From the NCBI GenBank assembly GCA_028023455.1, contig JAQFVV010012547.1, positions 1-64,000 on the forward strand: a DNA stretch of 64,000 nt, written 5' to 3'. Below the pieces are notes generated by a model. It saw only the letters and a program-made list of their open reading frames with translations, was not told the origin of the DNA and did not search any database. Of this stretch, positions 13,276-23,680 are shown one piece after another (within the stretch, counting starts at the first letter, position 1; every line of letters begins with the position of its first letter). A program made the position numbers and the translations under genes. Origin of the DNA: Epiperipatus broadwayi (Eukaryota > Onychophora > Udeonychophora > Euonychophora > Peripatidae).

Positions 13276-13314
13276 GACCTGGGATCGAAACCAGTTACCA
13301 TTTTGGTCATGACA
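13276..13314 (-). repeat. Leader repeat copy 1 (tRNA T-arm-like hairpin)
   Basis: On the - strand it contains CTGGTTTCGATCCCAG, a 4-bp stem with a TTTCGATC loop resembling a tRNA T-arm or pol III B box, but with one extra T. An almost identical copy lies at 13423-13461. Confidence 0.6.
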
Positions 13315-13422
13315 CACAAAAAAAACAATTTAAACAGCCTAAAGTACGATTAACAAAATAAAATATATACAAAAAAATTAAAATAAAAGTAAAATCCCAT
13401 GATAACCGCCACTCCGAATTAT

Positions 13423-13461
13423 GAACCTGGGATCGAAACCAACTACCATTTTGGTCACAAC
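13423..13461 (-). repeat. Leader repeat copy 2 (tRNA T-arm-like hairpin)
   Basis: Near-identical to 13276-13314, 147 bases away. It reads TTGGTTTCGATCCCAGG on the - strand. Copies are direct, not inverted. Confidence 0.6.
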
Positions 13462-15031
13462 CCGAAATAGATTAACAATTATCAAGCAATTTTACAGAAT
13501 CACGCATTGAGATCAAAAACTGTTTCAAAAACATTTATATAAAAACGGGTTTTACCGAACTATAACGAAGTGTATACCATATACACCCATATATATGAAT
13601 ATGTACACACTAAATATGCATATATATGACTACATATGAATATACAAACAGATATACCTATACAAATATTTCTTTTATTATTATGTACATAAATTTATTA
13701 GAACGAATGTCATATTGCAAACCGCATACTCCTATTATTTCAGGCAAGTAACGCTGGTCACAACTATGACACGGAAACAACAATTGCAGACATAGACCTA
13801 TTATTTCAGGCTACACAGCAATTTAGAACTCTACAGTGTAAGGGGTCTTCACCTAAACGGTTACTAAGGGAATCTTCATAAACGATCAGTAAAAAACAAG
13901 GGCTTCACCTAACGGTTACTCAATAAATGATTCAATAGCATAATCCGAAATGGGAAAAAAAAAATCTTAACTAAAGGGTGGCTGACATCTATGTTATACA
14001 AAAATATAAATTAAACGACATACGCATTTACTCTTTATTAAGTTGAAAATTAAGTTTGCTATTTTATTAACAAAACTTATATATATTTGGTAGGACACGT
14101 AATTACAAAATATTTAACAGTGAACGAAAATTTTGCATGATTATAGCATTCATTTTATATAAAAACGAAATGCAGGGAACGTGAAAAAAAAAATATTTGT
14201 ACACTGACACGTGTAATTTTGACTTATCAAAGCTTTCGATCTATGAAAAAACAATCCTATTAACGAAAAAAAAATTATCTAAGATATTAACAAAAATTTA
14301 TCCAAACGGAAATAAAAATCTATTATGTAATTGTACTTTTTTACTCAAAATATTAACACTACAGTTTATACTATATTTCGAAAAAAAACATTATTATTCC
14401 CAAACTTTTTCATATTTGAGCGATACTAAAAACAATCTAAAGTACGAAAGCTAATTTAAGGGAGGGCGGGTGGGTATATATTTGACACTTCCACCTTATC
14501 GAAGCTATCTACTTTATACGAGAGAAAAAAATATGGCGTACTGGCCATGACAAAACTAATTAGGATTACCAAAAAATTACTTTAACTCTGAAATCTTCTT
14601 TTCTAATCACACACAAAAAAAAACAACTAACGGCGTGTTAACTTTTTTTTTAACTATAAAATATTCATTTCATATATATCAAACTCGGAAAAAAAATGTT
14701 TAGCTTATAACACCTTTAACTTCTTAATTAGTTAAAAAAAATGACATTTAGCTCACGTTAGGAAACAAACTTGGAAAAAATTATACATATATTATTTGAT
14801 ATAAATTATTAAACTAAAACTAGCTTCTCAGGGTACTATTAAAAAAAATTTTTTTTTTTTTTTTTAAGAAAAGAAAAAAAAAAATGACACTCATCCACGT
14901 TGTTAGCGTCAGAATCGGGAAAAAAAATTATACGTCTACCCATATTTTCCTTAATTTAAAACAGAAAAAAAAACATTCCACACACATACAAATGTCATCT
15001 CGGGCATTGCAGGGCATGGAAAATTTCGAAA

Positions 15032-15052
15032 AGCCACACGATGGGCGTCCAG
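15032..15052 (-). promoter_or_regulatory. Candidate primer-binding site of the gag-only element
   Basis: On the - strand, 24 bases inside the 5' LTR, the sequence reads TGGACGCCCATCGTGTGGC. It starts with the obligatory TGG and resembles TGGCGCCC-type sites, but I cannot assign a tRNA. The distance from the LTR is longer than usual. Confidence 0.4.
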
Positions 15053-15631
15053 AATGCGGAGAAAAAAAAAATCTACTGTGACAGTCAGATTATGTATGCT
15101 GGTTTAACCTAGTTCGAGTCCTAAGCGAAAGTACCTCGAGGCCACTATACGCGAAATATTAAATAAAGAATATAATAACCTCTGCCCTATTTCGCCTCTT
15201 CTCGGGGCTAATTCACGAACCAACAACACCATCTGAGCCACGCATAAATTATTTTTCAACCGGCCACAAAGCTTAGCAACAGCGGTAGAGACATGGACGG
15301 GAAATCCTAAGGAGCTAAAAGCTAAATATTTAAAGTACTTAAAATATGTGTTGGTGTTTGCGTTATGCGTGCCTGGATCATTTAAAAGTAAAATAAAGCA
15401 TTTAATATGACTAAGAAACTCAAGTTTTTGATAATTAAATAATGTTTAATTACTGGCTTTAAAATATGAATAAGGCTTTAATGGCCTCCGCTATTCCCCT
15501 AAATTACTGCAACAAACTAATTAGACAATAAAAAGAAAACAGGTTAATAAGTTTGCGGTCAAATTCTTTTCTTCCCAATTTTATTAAAAATTTCCAACTC
15601 GATCTTCTCGATAAAGTACGATAGGTAATAA

Positions 15632-15671
15632 AACCTTTCGCAAAGCATTTCTTATGGCTTTGCGAAAGGTT
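15632..15671. repeat. Perfect 15-bp inverted repeat private to the 5' LTR
   Basis: AACCTTTCGCAAAGC, a 10-base spacer, then GCTTTGCGAAAGGTT. In the other LTR (9567-9600) only the inner arms (about CGCAAAG/CTTTGCG) match and unrelated sequence follows, so the outer arm was newly made here. Confidence 0.9.
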
Positions 15672-16485
15672 AAAAAGGTGTTATCAAAAAGATCAAGTTG
15701 GCACACAAAAGAAACTGACTTGGATTTAATTAACAACATAAATAAAATTGGAAAGTGATTTCAAATGACAAAAAAAAAATGAATTGTTAAATTTAACCGC
15801 AACGAAATACTAAATCTAAGGAAGAATAGCGAAGGTAAAAAAGGTTACATATAGCTAGATAATCCCAAAATATATTTACGGTTAATTTATAAAATGTTTA
15901 CATAGCAAATACATATAATTCAATACAACAATAAGACAATATGAATCAAAAGTAGCATACGAGATAGTTTAATTTAGGAGATACGATACCGTCCTTTTTC
16001 CGTGATGTTTCCTACGGCGTCCGTGGCTTGATCCGACCGACGATAGGTGTTTGTCCGGACAATGCAAAATATGAAGTATGGCTTCCATGAAAAGTTCTCC
16101 AGACACGGCATAGAGTTCAGATGGTTATTGATTGGATGTTAAGGCATTTTGGATGGTATTTAGGAACCTCGGCGATAGGCAAAGCTATGATTTGCCTAGC
16201 CAAGCATATCCATTTTCCTCAAAATACGGTTGGTTTTAACTTGAGCCGGTTCCAACTTCTCCATTGTTTGAAAATGACAACTGTATAACTTTTTTTTTTA
16301 AGCACCAGCTAAATGTGAAGCGAAATCTAAAGGATTTCTCCCAAAAGAAATCTGAATGTACTCTCCAGAAAACTTGGAATAAAACAGCAAGAAAAATCTT
16401 AATAAATCGCCTTCACAAGCAAAATCAGAATCAACTGACTCATTCAAAAGGAAAAGTCTGAATACCCTCTCTTTTGTTCTCCCTA

Positions 16486-16495
16486 CTATTTATAC
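16486..16495 (-). promoter_or_regulatory. LTR TATA box
   Basis: The - strand reads GTATAAATAG inside the 5' LTR, in the orientation of gag. The same sequence lies at 10490-10499 in the 3' LTR. Probable start of the element transcript some 25-30 bases downstream. Confidence 0.6.
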
Positions 16496-17088
16496 TTTCT
16501 CTGACAGCTACCTTCCATTGTTTGTATGATCTGAGATCTTGATAAGCCTCCCCATGCTCCTTTGTTTCAAAGCAACACTTTCTAAAAATACTTTAACTTT
16601 TTTACTCTAACTTTTTTACTTCAAAGTTTGAATTCTCTTAATTAAAAAGAAAGAAAGAGAAGGCCATCTTTAATTACACTTGAATGGCTCACTAATTAAA
16701 ACTATACATTCTTTTAGAAAATGTTGGCAGGCTTATCTCAAAATCAAATCATACTAAATATTTTAATAAAATTTGAACAACAATATATTATTATTTTACA
16801 ATAGAATAAGCATTTTATTTCAGCAGAATTTTGCATTAACTCATATATATACGCTAGATGTATATATATGTATGTTTGACTAATAGGTTAAGCAATTTTT
16901 ATCAATAGAATGAAATTTATTTAAAATAAAATATTTAACTGTAATACACATTTAATAAGCATAATTATTTTTAACTCTAATGCAAAACCCTGCTGATATT
17001 GAACTATAAACTTAATTTAGGTCTACAATATTAATTAAGTTTATAGGAAGATGTGAAGCATGGATCGGACTTCAGATCCATTGCTTCA

Positions 17089-17092
17089 GTAT
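17089..17092. repeat. Target-site duplication GTAT (right)
   Basis: Matches 9007-9010. Confidence 0.8.
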
Positions 17093-19597
17093 TAATATTT
17101 CTACTAATTCATTATACATTTATATCTAGATTTAAATGAACTATTGTTGTTAAGTTTCAACTTTTGATTTGGGTATTTATTTTCTAAAAATAAATTAATG
17201 TATATATAACTAACTAAGATCAATTTTGCCATTTTATTCATCAAGCAATACAGAAACTTTAGACCATTCTATGAAGCATGGAGATTAGGAGTAACAGGAA
17301 GAGCTTGAAAATTATGTTTATGAATGAGGAAACAAAATTATTGACATCCTTGAAACAATTAAAGAACCAAAGTGGAACCAGATTGGAGTTATTATTAGAA
17401 GAAGTGATAACAGAAGGAAGCCCTAAGAGATTTAAAAGATCTAGAAAGATACCATATGTGAAATAGGTGGAAGAAATAAAGAAGCTTGTCATGACAAAAT
17501 TGGATTAGACTTAGAGAGATCTTTATTCTGCAGTGATTCAATAATGGTTGAAAATGATTAATGATAACTATGAGAATAATATAGCTTAATGTATATATAT
17601 ATATATTTAATGGAAAATGGAAACCATTTTTTCTCATGCTGTATACAAATAATCTGTATGTTATTAAGCAATATAGGTATAAATTTTTTTTTAAAAACTG
17701 TAATTAAAACAATAAAATCAAAAGAATAAGAATTTGCATTGCATAATTTGGTGCAATGTTACCTCTAGTAGTAGACTCTGGAACTCTAAATCTATGGATC
17801 ACAACTGGTTTTGTCATTTTCAATGCTCAAACTTTTTATGAATTTCTGAGCAATCCATTATTATTTATATATTTTTTATTAAAACAATAATTTACTTTTG
17901 TTGAAATATCTGTAAAAATTGTTTCATATAAAGAGGTTAAGTTTGGCTAGTTTGCACCTCTGAATACGCTAGTTTTAGCAAAAAATCTAAAATCAGTCAA
18001 AAAATTTTGAATTAAATATAAATAAAGGAATTTTCGTAATTTCTCTACTTGTGCTTTCAATTGAATTGGTTACTCCAGTGATCATGAATTTATTAAAGCT
18101 ATTGCACTAAGAAAAAATAAAATGGTAACTAACTGCAGTTAGTCTTATTAATTTATAGGTATTCATGACATTTAATTTTTTTTAATTTTATTATTTTTTA
18201 ATTACATGTGTATTAAAAATGCATATTTTATAAGACTTCTTATTATCAGCAAATTTCAGCATTCATAGTAAGGGTTAGAACCAGATATTGCTGATGGGTG
18301 AAACTATTGTATTCTATAATAAAACAGTGTCCTTAAATAAACAAAATACCTTATCTATTTCATATTAACTTGATTTAAAGTCTATGATTGGTTTGCAAAA
18401 TCCTTGAAAATGCTTTTTGAAGCATCTATGAGATTCCAACATGTTTTAAATTTAATTAATAAAGCTTAATGCACGGAAATATTTTTTCATGATTGATTGA
18501 TTGTTCATAATAGATAATTTGAGTAGAGATATTTTAATGGAGTTATATCTTCTTATGTCTCAAGCAATTTAGAATTGTGGCCTTTTATAATTTAATATTG
18601 TGGGATATATTGTAAGTTTTATACTATAGGTTGAATGTTTTATATAACTGCATTGATTCAGTAAAGAAAAAAAAAAGTATTTTTTAATTTAATAAATCGC
18701 AATTACTGAACAAATATTTTAAAAATTTAATTAATAATTTAAAATTATATAATATTTTAATTTTATAAAATTTTTTTAAATTTATTAGAAAATGTATGTT
18801 TCAAAATTTCTCAGTAATATTATATTATATTGCTAAATACATAGTTGTAATTTAATTTACACAGTTCCGTAAATGCACTCATTTTGATGATATTGTTCAG
18901 GATAAATATTAATGATTATTTTTAATCATTTTTATTTAGGTTATAAATTATCATTTAATTTTTTGCCCACATATAAATTTCAAAACCAATTAAAGATTAA
19001 TAAATCACTTTTTAAATTCAAGAATGATTATATATTTTTCATTTTTTTTTTTATTATGCATGGTATTTCCAATACATAATGAAACTTCTAAATTCAATAC
19101 ATTTATTAAAACATCAGAAATGGAAATTAATGTTTAAACAAATAAAGGAACCTGCTCAAAAACTATCCCATAAATTCATATATCAATTACAGTAGTAACA
19201 AAATTTAACACCTAAACTAGATGACAATCTAGCAAGATGCAATGAAAAAGTCATTAAATTTACCACCCCTTCCCTATGAGCTATATTTCATAATAATGGA
19301 GGATAAACTGTCCATCCACTTCTAAACCCATTTTCAACTATTGATGATCTTAATATTAAAAAAAGGATGGAGATAATAATCAAAACCTTAAATTATTAAA
19401 TCGAGGGTATGCCATATCAGTGCCCCCAACATTAATGGAACTAATCAATTTCCAAATCCACTAATTATATATATTTTTTCATATAAATTATAATAAATAA
19501 CAAAAAAAAAGTATATAACAGCTATATAAATATATATATTGCTTATAATATACACTTTAATGCAAATTTTTTTTAATGATTTCTTTATTTTCCTGAG
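17093..19597. other. AT-rich DNA; one unrecognised short ORF
   Basis: Mostly AT-rich with no recognisable element. The stretch 17278-17466 has an open + frame of 62 codons, rich in Lys, Leu and Glu (EETKLLTSLKQLKN, SRKIPYVK), continuing in the same frame after a stop as VEEIKKLVMTKLD. It reads more like decayed protein-coding DNA than its surroundings, but I do not recognise the family. Confidence 0.35.
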
Positions 19598-19623
19598 TTT
19601 CGACTGCCTGTAGTCATCATCAG
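19598..19623 (-). ncRNA. Hammerhead-core-like motif (incomplete)
   Basis: The - strand reads CTGATGA, T, GACT, ACAGGC, AGTC, GAAA. This order (CUGAUGA, stem-loop, GAAA) is the conserved core of hammerhead ribozymes, which occur in Penelope-like elements and retrozymes. Against it, one extra U sits between CUGAUGA and stem II, and I see no stem III or cleavage triplet (GUH) in the expected place. A related but more diverged word occurs at about 40228-40248. It may be a conserved end sequence of a repeat family rather than an active ribozyme. Confidence 0.25.
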
Positions 19624-19654
19624 AGCTACAATATTGAATGATATAACCATTACT

Positions 19655-19840
19655 TTATATACATATAAAATATATATATACATACATATGTATATCATAA
19701 ATATATATATACATATCCTCTAAAACGTAACTATATACACATATACATATATAACCCATACATATATATATATGCATCCACATACACATATATAACTTAT
19801 ATATAAAAATACATATACATATAAAATATATACAAAAAAA
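19655..19840. repeat. (TA/CATA)n microsatellite tract
   Basis: Alternating ta, cata and tatg words over about 185 bp, imperfect. Confidence 0.8.
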
Positions 19841-20740
19841 AACATCAAATACACAGTTTTATATAATTTTTTTAAAAACCTATTTTATGTTTAATTTTGT
19901 AAAAAAAATTTAAAATCTACCCTTTATTACTTCTTTGTCAATTTAACTTTATTTTCTACTTTTTATCTTTCACCTTTTCTTTCTATCTATCATTTTACAC
20001 TATTATCTAATATATTTATCTTTTATTTTTTATTTTAACTTATTGGCTGGCGAAGCGGCCATATTGAATATTTAAAAAATTATGTTAACCACAAATTTTA
20101 TCATAACTAAAGTTTGTATCTTTCAAAAATCATACAATATATATTGTTTGAAAGTCAAAACATCAAAGAATGTAATGAAGCTGAAAAAATATAGCCATTG
20201 ATATTCAAAGTAATAATAAAAAAAAATAATATTTTTAAAAATTATTTTCATATTATCTCATAAATTAAAAATTTTCATGCTTAAATTTTAAATCTATGCT
20301 TTTGTTAATAACTTCATTGCATTCCTCATTAAATTTCTGATAAATTGATGTGTAATATGACTTATTTAAGGCAATCTATCATGTCAATACTTCAAGGAAT
20401 AAAGACATTAGTACCTTTCAATTTTTCCTGGTAGTCCTTCAAAGTGTTTTTCCATACAGGTGTTGGCAACGAATATGTCATCCATGATAACAAGTAGTTA
20501 ATATTCATCAATAATTAGTGTAATTTGAATATTATAATAAAGAACTTTAATAATTTTTGTAATTTATTAAAAAATTAGTCATTAATTTTTATATTAGAAG
20601 AAAATAGGAGGAAAAATTTAAAAAAAAAACATTTTTTATTGTAAATAAAATTTATTTATTAATGATGTGGTAATCAATATACACAAAATAAAATAATAAA
20701 ACAAAATAATAAAAACAACTTATATATAAGCTAAAAAAGA
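19841..20740. other. AT-rich DNA, pyrimidine-biased in part
   Basis: No gene recognised. Stretch 19920-20045 is T/C-rich, then a short GC-richer word (ggctggcgaagcggcc) at about 20045-20060. Confidence 0.4.
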
Positions 20741-20865
20741 AATCATACATAAAATTATTATTTAAAAAAAGCAAACAAAATTAAAATTATACATAAAATT
20801 ATTAAAAAAAGTAAACAAAGATAAAATTATACATAAAATTAGTAGAGTAAAAAGCAAATCAAAAT
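20741..20865. repeat. Short tandem repeat, about 3 units
   Basis: Imperfect repeats of 'aaaattatacataaaattatt...aaaagcaaacaa', with a period of roughly 50 bp. Confidence 0.6.
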
Positions 20866-21160
20866 AATACAATTATAAAATGCTAAATTCATTGTAGTTA
20901 GTGGTGATGAAAGCATATCTACAATTCACTTAGGACAGATTTCGATTCCATACTCAATGCAGCTAGAACAAAAAAAAGGGTTAGAGTCAGTGCTATGTAG
21001 TATATTAATAATAATACACTTTATAATTTATCCTTCCTGGCAGCTTAAACACTTCATCTTGTTAGATAGAATTTACCTAAAATATAAAATCAAGTGATTA
21101 CTACAAAATGATATCTTACAATTAAAATAATATTGCAACCAAATACAAATACAACACTGA

Positions 21161-22735
21161 TTAGAGCTGCTGATGATAATCTACATGGGGAGATCTTGAT
21201 TGAGATGGCGTGTTAGTTGACCCTCCTGCAGAAGTTGAATGTTGTGGTATCTGAGTTGCATCACCTATCACCCTTTCACTATGATAGATAGTAAAGCAGT
21301 TTCTCAAAGCACTTTGGCAGAGTGTGACAGGTCCACACTCCATGCAGCAAAAAAACTTTCATGCCTTTGCTTCTTTTTTAGGCAGACAACACATCTTTTT
21401 TTAGGAATCTTGTGTTGGGATAGGTCAACTAGGCTATGCTTTCCACTGGTACGATGAGCCAGATGTGGTATAACATGATAAGCTGTACGGTTATTCATTC
21501 ATGAAGAAAAACCATTAATGAGACTATCTTCTAAGGCTCTCCAAAAAATTAAGTGGTTCCACTTTCTTCTGTTTCAGAGTCATATATTCTGTGTACAGAA
21601 TGTGTGCATTTGTAACAGCTGTATCGAAACTTGCCAAAAGATCGCATTTCCCATTGGACAGACTTTCTCTTCCAATCATACTGAAGTCGTTTTTGATTGG
21701 CCATGTCTATTCCACCCATGTAGCAGTTGTACATTTTTATTGCAGGTGGGCATGGATATGAATGACATGTCCCATCTTTCTGTCTTCTTATAGCAGTATC
21801 ATCTCCAGAAGGTGGATAAGCATTGATGAGCATTAGAATTGGCTTCTTATCCATCTAAATTAAAAATTGAAGATCACTGTCTTGATCAATTACAAAATGT
21901 GAGTTTTCCCTATTCATTTTTTTTATAACTTTTATACAATTCTTTGATGCTGTCTGGGATACCTCTTCTATTTGTATTTAGTGTGCCACAACAGTAGAGT
22001 TTGTTTGCAGATAGCTCTTTTGCTGTGTGCTTGTAAAATATCTATTACAAAAATAATATGATGCTGTTTGGATAGATATGACAAAACTACTGAAAGCACA
22101 ACTCGAGTAACCAGACTTTGGTCAGCATCTGAAGTTGCACTCTTGCCTGAATACAAATCCATATGGGACACATCCATTATGCTATCTGCACACATCCACC
22201 ATTTGAACCCTCGCTTTATTGGTTTTGAGGGATCAAATTGTTTCATGCTATTACAACCAGTAAATTTGGAAATAGCTTCATCAACTGCTATCTCTATGCA
22301 TTTGATATGCAGCCTTTAAAATTTACATTGCAGTAGTCTATAATTGGCCTAAGTTTATATATTCTGTCAAAATCTTTATTTTTAGCATTTGGCATTTTTT
22401 TTATTATTGTTAAAATGTAGCCAAGACAAAATTGAATAAAATCTACTTCGAGTCATAATATTCGCAAAAAATGGTTATCTTACTTTCAAATCAGAACTCC
22501 ATATGTTATTTAATTCATGTACTGGACCTATGGAAGAAATGTCTATTATCATGCCAAAAAATGCTGATAATTCGCGATGTGACAAATTTAACCAATCATG
22601 AGCTTTTTTTTGTTCAGCTTACGTATTTGTTTCAAGAATATTTTTTTCAAATATTTTTTTATCAAATAATAATTGAAAAAAATTTAAAATTGTATACTCA
22701 CTTATAGTGAAAACTTGAGCCTGGGAGACAATAAA
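21161..22735 (-). pseudogene. Degenerate piggyBac transposase (PGBD-like)
   Basis: Read on the - strand across several stops and frame changes, in order. About 22735-22620: YTILNFFQLLF...ILETNT then AEQKKAHDWLNLSHRELSAF, the piggyBac N-terminal 'FF.LFF...ETN.YA.Q' block. About 22400-22330: DFDRIYKLRPIIDYC. About 22300-22180: IAVDEAISKFTGCNSMKQF then PIKRGFKWWMCADS, carrying the first catalytic Asp in VDE. About 22050: the FVID second-Asp region. About 21854-21700: MDKKPILMLINAYPP (third Asp) and YNCYMGGIDMANQ, the family signature. About 21440-21250: a C-terminal Cys-rich stretch (CVVCLKKKQRH...CFTIYHSE). Frameshifts near 22390 and 22310 and an in-frame stop after ETNT make it inactive. TTAA target sites and terminal repeats were not located. 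Confidence 0.85.
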
Positions 22736-23680
22736 ATTTAATGACCCGCTAACATTAATTGGCAATGCATTCAGATCTGGTCGGGAAGATGGGCCTGGAG
22801 TAGGCAGAGCTGGAGTAGACAGACCTGTAGCACTTGTATTCAAACATTTTTTTTTGTACCACAACTGACTCAGACAATTCCTTATATGAGCTGCAAGAAG
22901 AAGCCTCAGAGATCCAAAACTCACAAAAAAATTGCTGGAATCGATAAAGTCTTGCATATTTTCCTTTTTACTTTTACGGTGAAAAAGATTTCCGTGAAAA
23001 TGAAAAAACAAAAAAAAGACAAAAAAAATTACAGCTACTTGAGTACAAAAATAATCATAAAATTCTCAATTTTTGAGATAGAAAAATAGAATTTACATTT
23101 TCTGAACGCTAAAAAAGCAATGGATCCGAAGATATAAAATGCACATGTGCAAATCCTGTAGTTTTCCCACAATTCTAAACTGAAACCGGATATTGCAAAT
23201 TCAAAAATTCTGTAGCGTTGTGTTCGCGCATAATAAAAATAGTTAATACTTATAAATTTAACTTTTGCCATTTTATTATTTTTAATCTTATTCTTTATTA
23301 ATAATTTTTATTTTTATTCTCTTTAATAATTTTCCTATTCATTTAAACTTACCGATCTTAATCTTCTCTACTTTTTAAAATAACTGATTTTTAAAAAAAT
23401 TTTCTTTTTATATATACTTCTTTAATTCAGCTTCCTTTATTATCAATTTCCTTAACTTTTAATTCTATTTGAATATTTAATATTACAAATCTTTATATAT
23501 AAAATATATCAACAATTTTTTACCTATATCCACATATTAAACCTTTATTATACTTATTTTATTTTTATTATTAATAATCCTAAAAACTAATACTATTTTA
23601 AACTTATATTTTTATTTTTTATTCATGTGCCTATACAATCCCTATATGTATATATACACACCTATATACATATACACACA
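22736..23680. other. AT-rich DNA between the piggyBac and Penelope remnants
   Basis: 22740-22860 on the - strand gives TPALPTPGPSSRPDLNALP, possibly the piggyBac protein's low-complexity N-terminus. The rest has no recognisable feature. Confidence 0.35.

Larger units (their letters stand above)
12416..15076 (-). other. Long non-coding leader of the gag-only element
   Basis: This 2.66-kb stretch between the 5' LTR and gag on the - strand has no recognisable coding sequence. It holds a duplicated 39-base motif (13276 and 13423), two copies of 'cctattatttcaggc' near 13735 and 13800, two copies of 'cttcacctaa(a)cggttact' near 13850 and 13905, and A8-T17 at 14841-14865. Such length suggests the packaging or control signals of a non-autonomous element, which is inference. 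Confidence 0.6.
9011..17088 (-). mobile_element. Gag-only (pol-less) LTR retrotransposon, gypsy-like, young
   Basis: Two direct repeats of about 2 kb (9011-11092 and 15077-17088) bound an internal region of only 3984 bp and are flanked by GTAT duplications. The ends are TG...CA. The single substantial ORF is Gag-like and runs on the - strand, so the 5' LTR is the right-hand one. No protease, RT, RNase H or integrase motif is visible in any frame, so it must be mobilised in trans. Between the LTRs I count about three substitutions, a few homopolymer length changes and one complex difference (see the palindrome), so insertion was recent. It resembles, in concept, plant TR-GAG elements: LTRs, leader, gag, 3' LTR. 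Confidence 0.9.
15077..17088 (-). repeat. 5' LTR of the gag-only element (2012 bp)
   Basis: Nearly identical to 9011-11092. It differs mainly where about 80 bases are replaced by a perfect palindrome at 15632-15671. In - orientation it starts at 17088 (TGAAGCAATGG) and carries a TATA box about 600 bp in, which implies a very long R/U5 of about 1.4 kb. Confidence 0.92.

Noticed and set aside
16264-16461. 65-codon + ORF inside the LTR of the gag-only element
   Set aside because: It runs against the element's orientation and a homopolymer length change between the two LTRs alters the frame.
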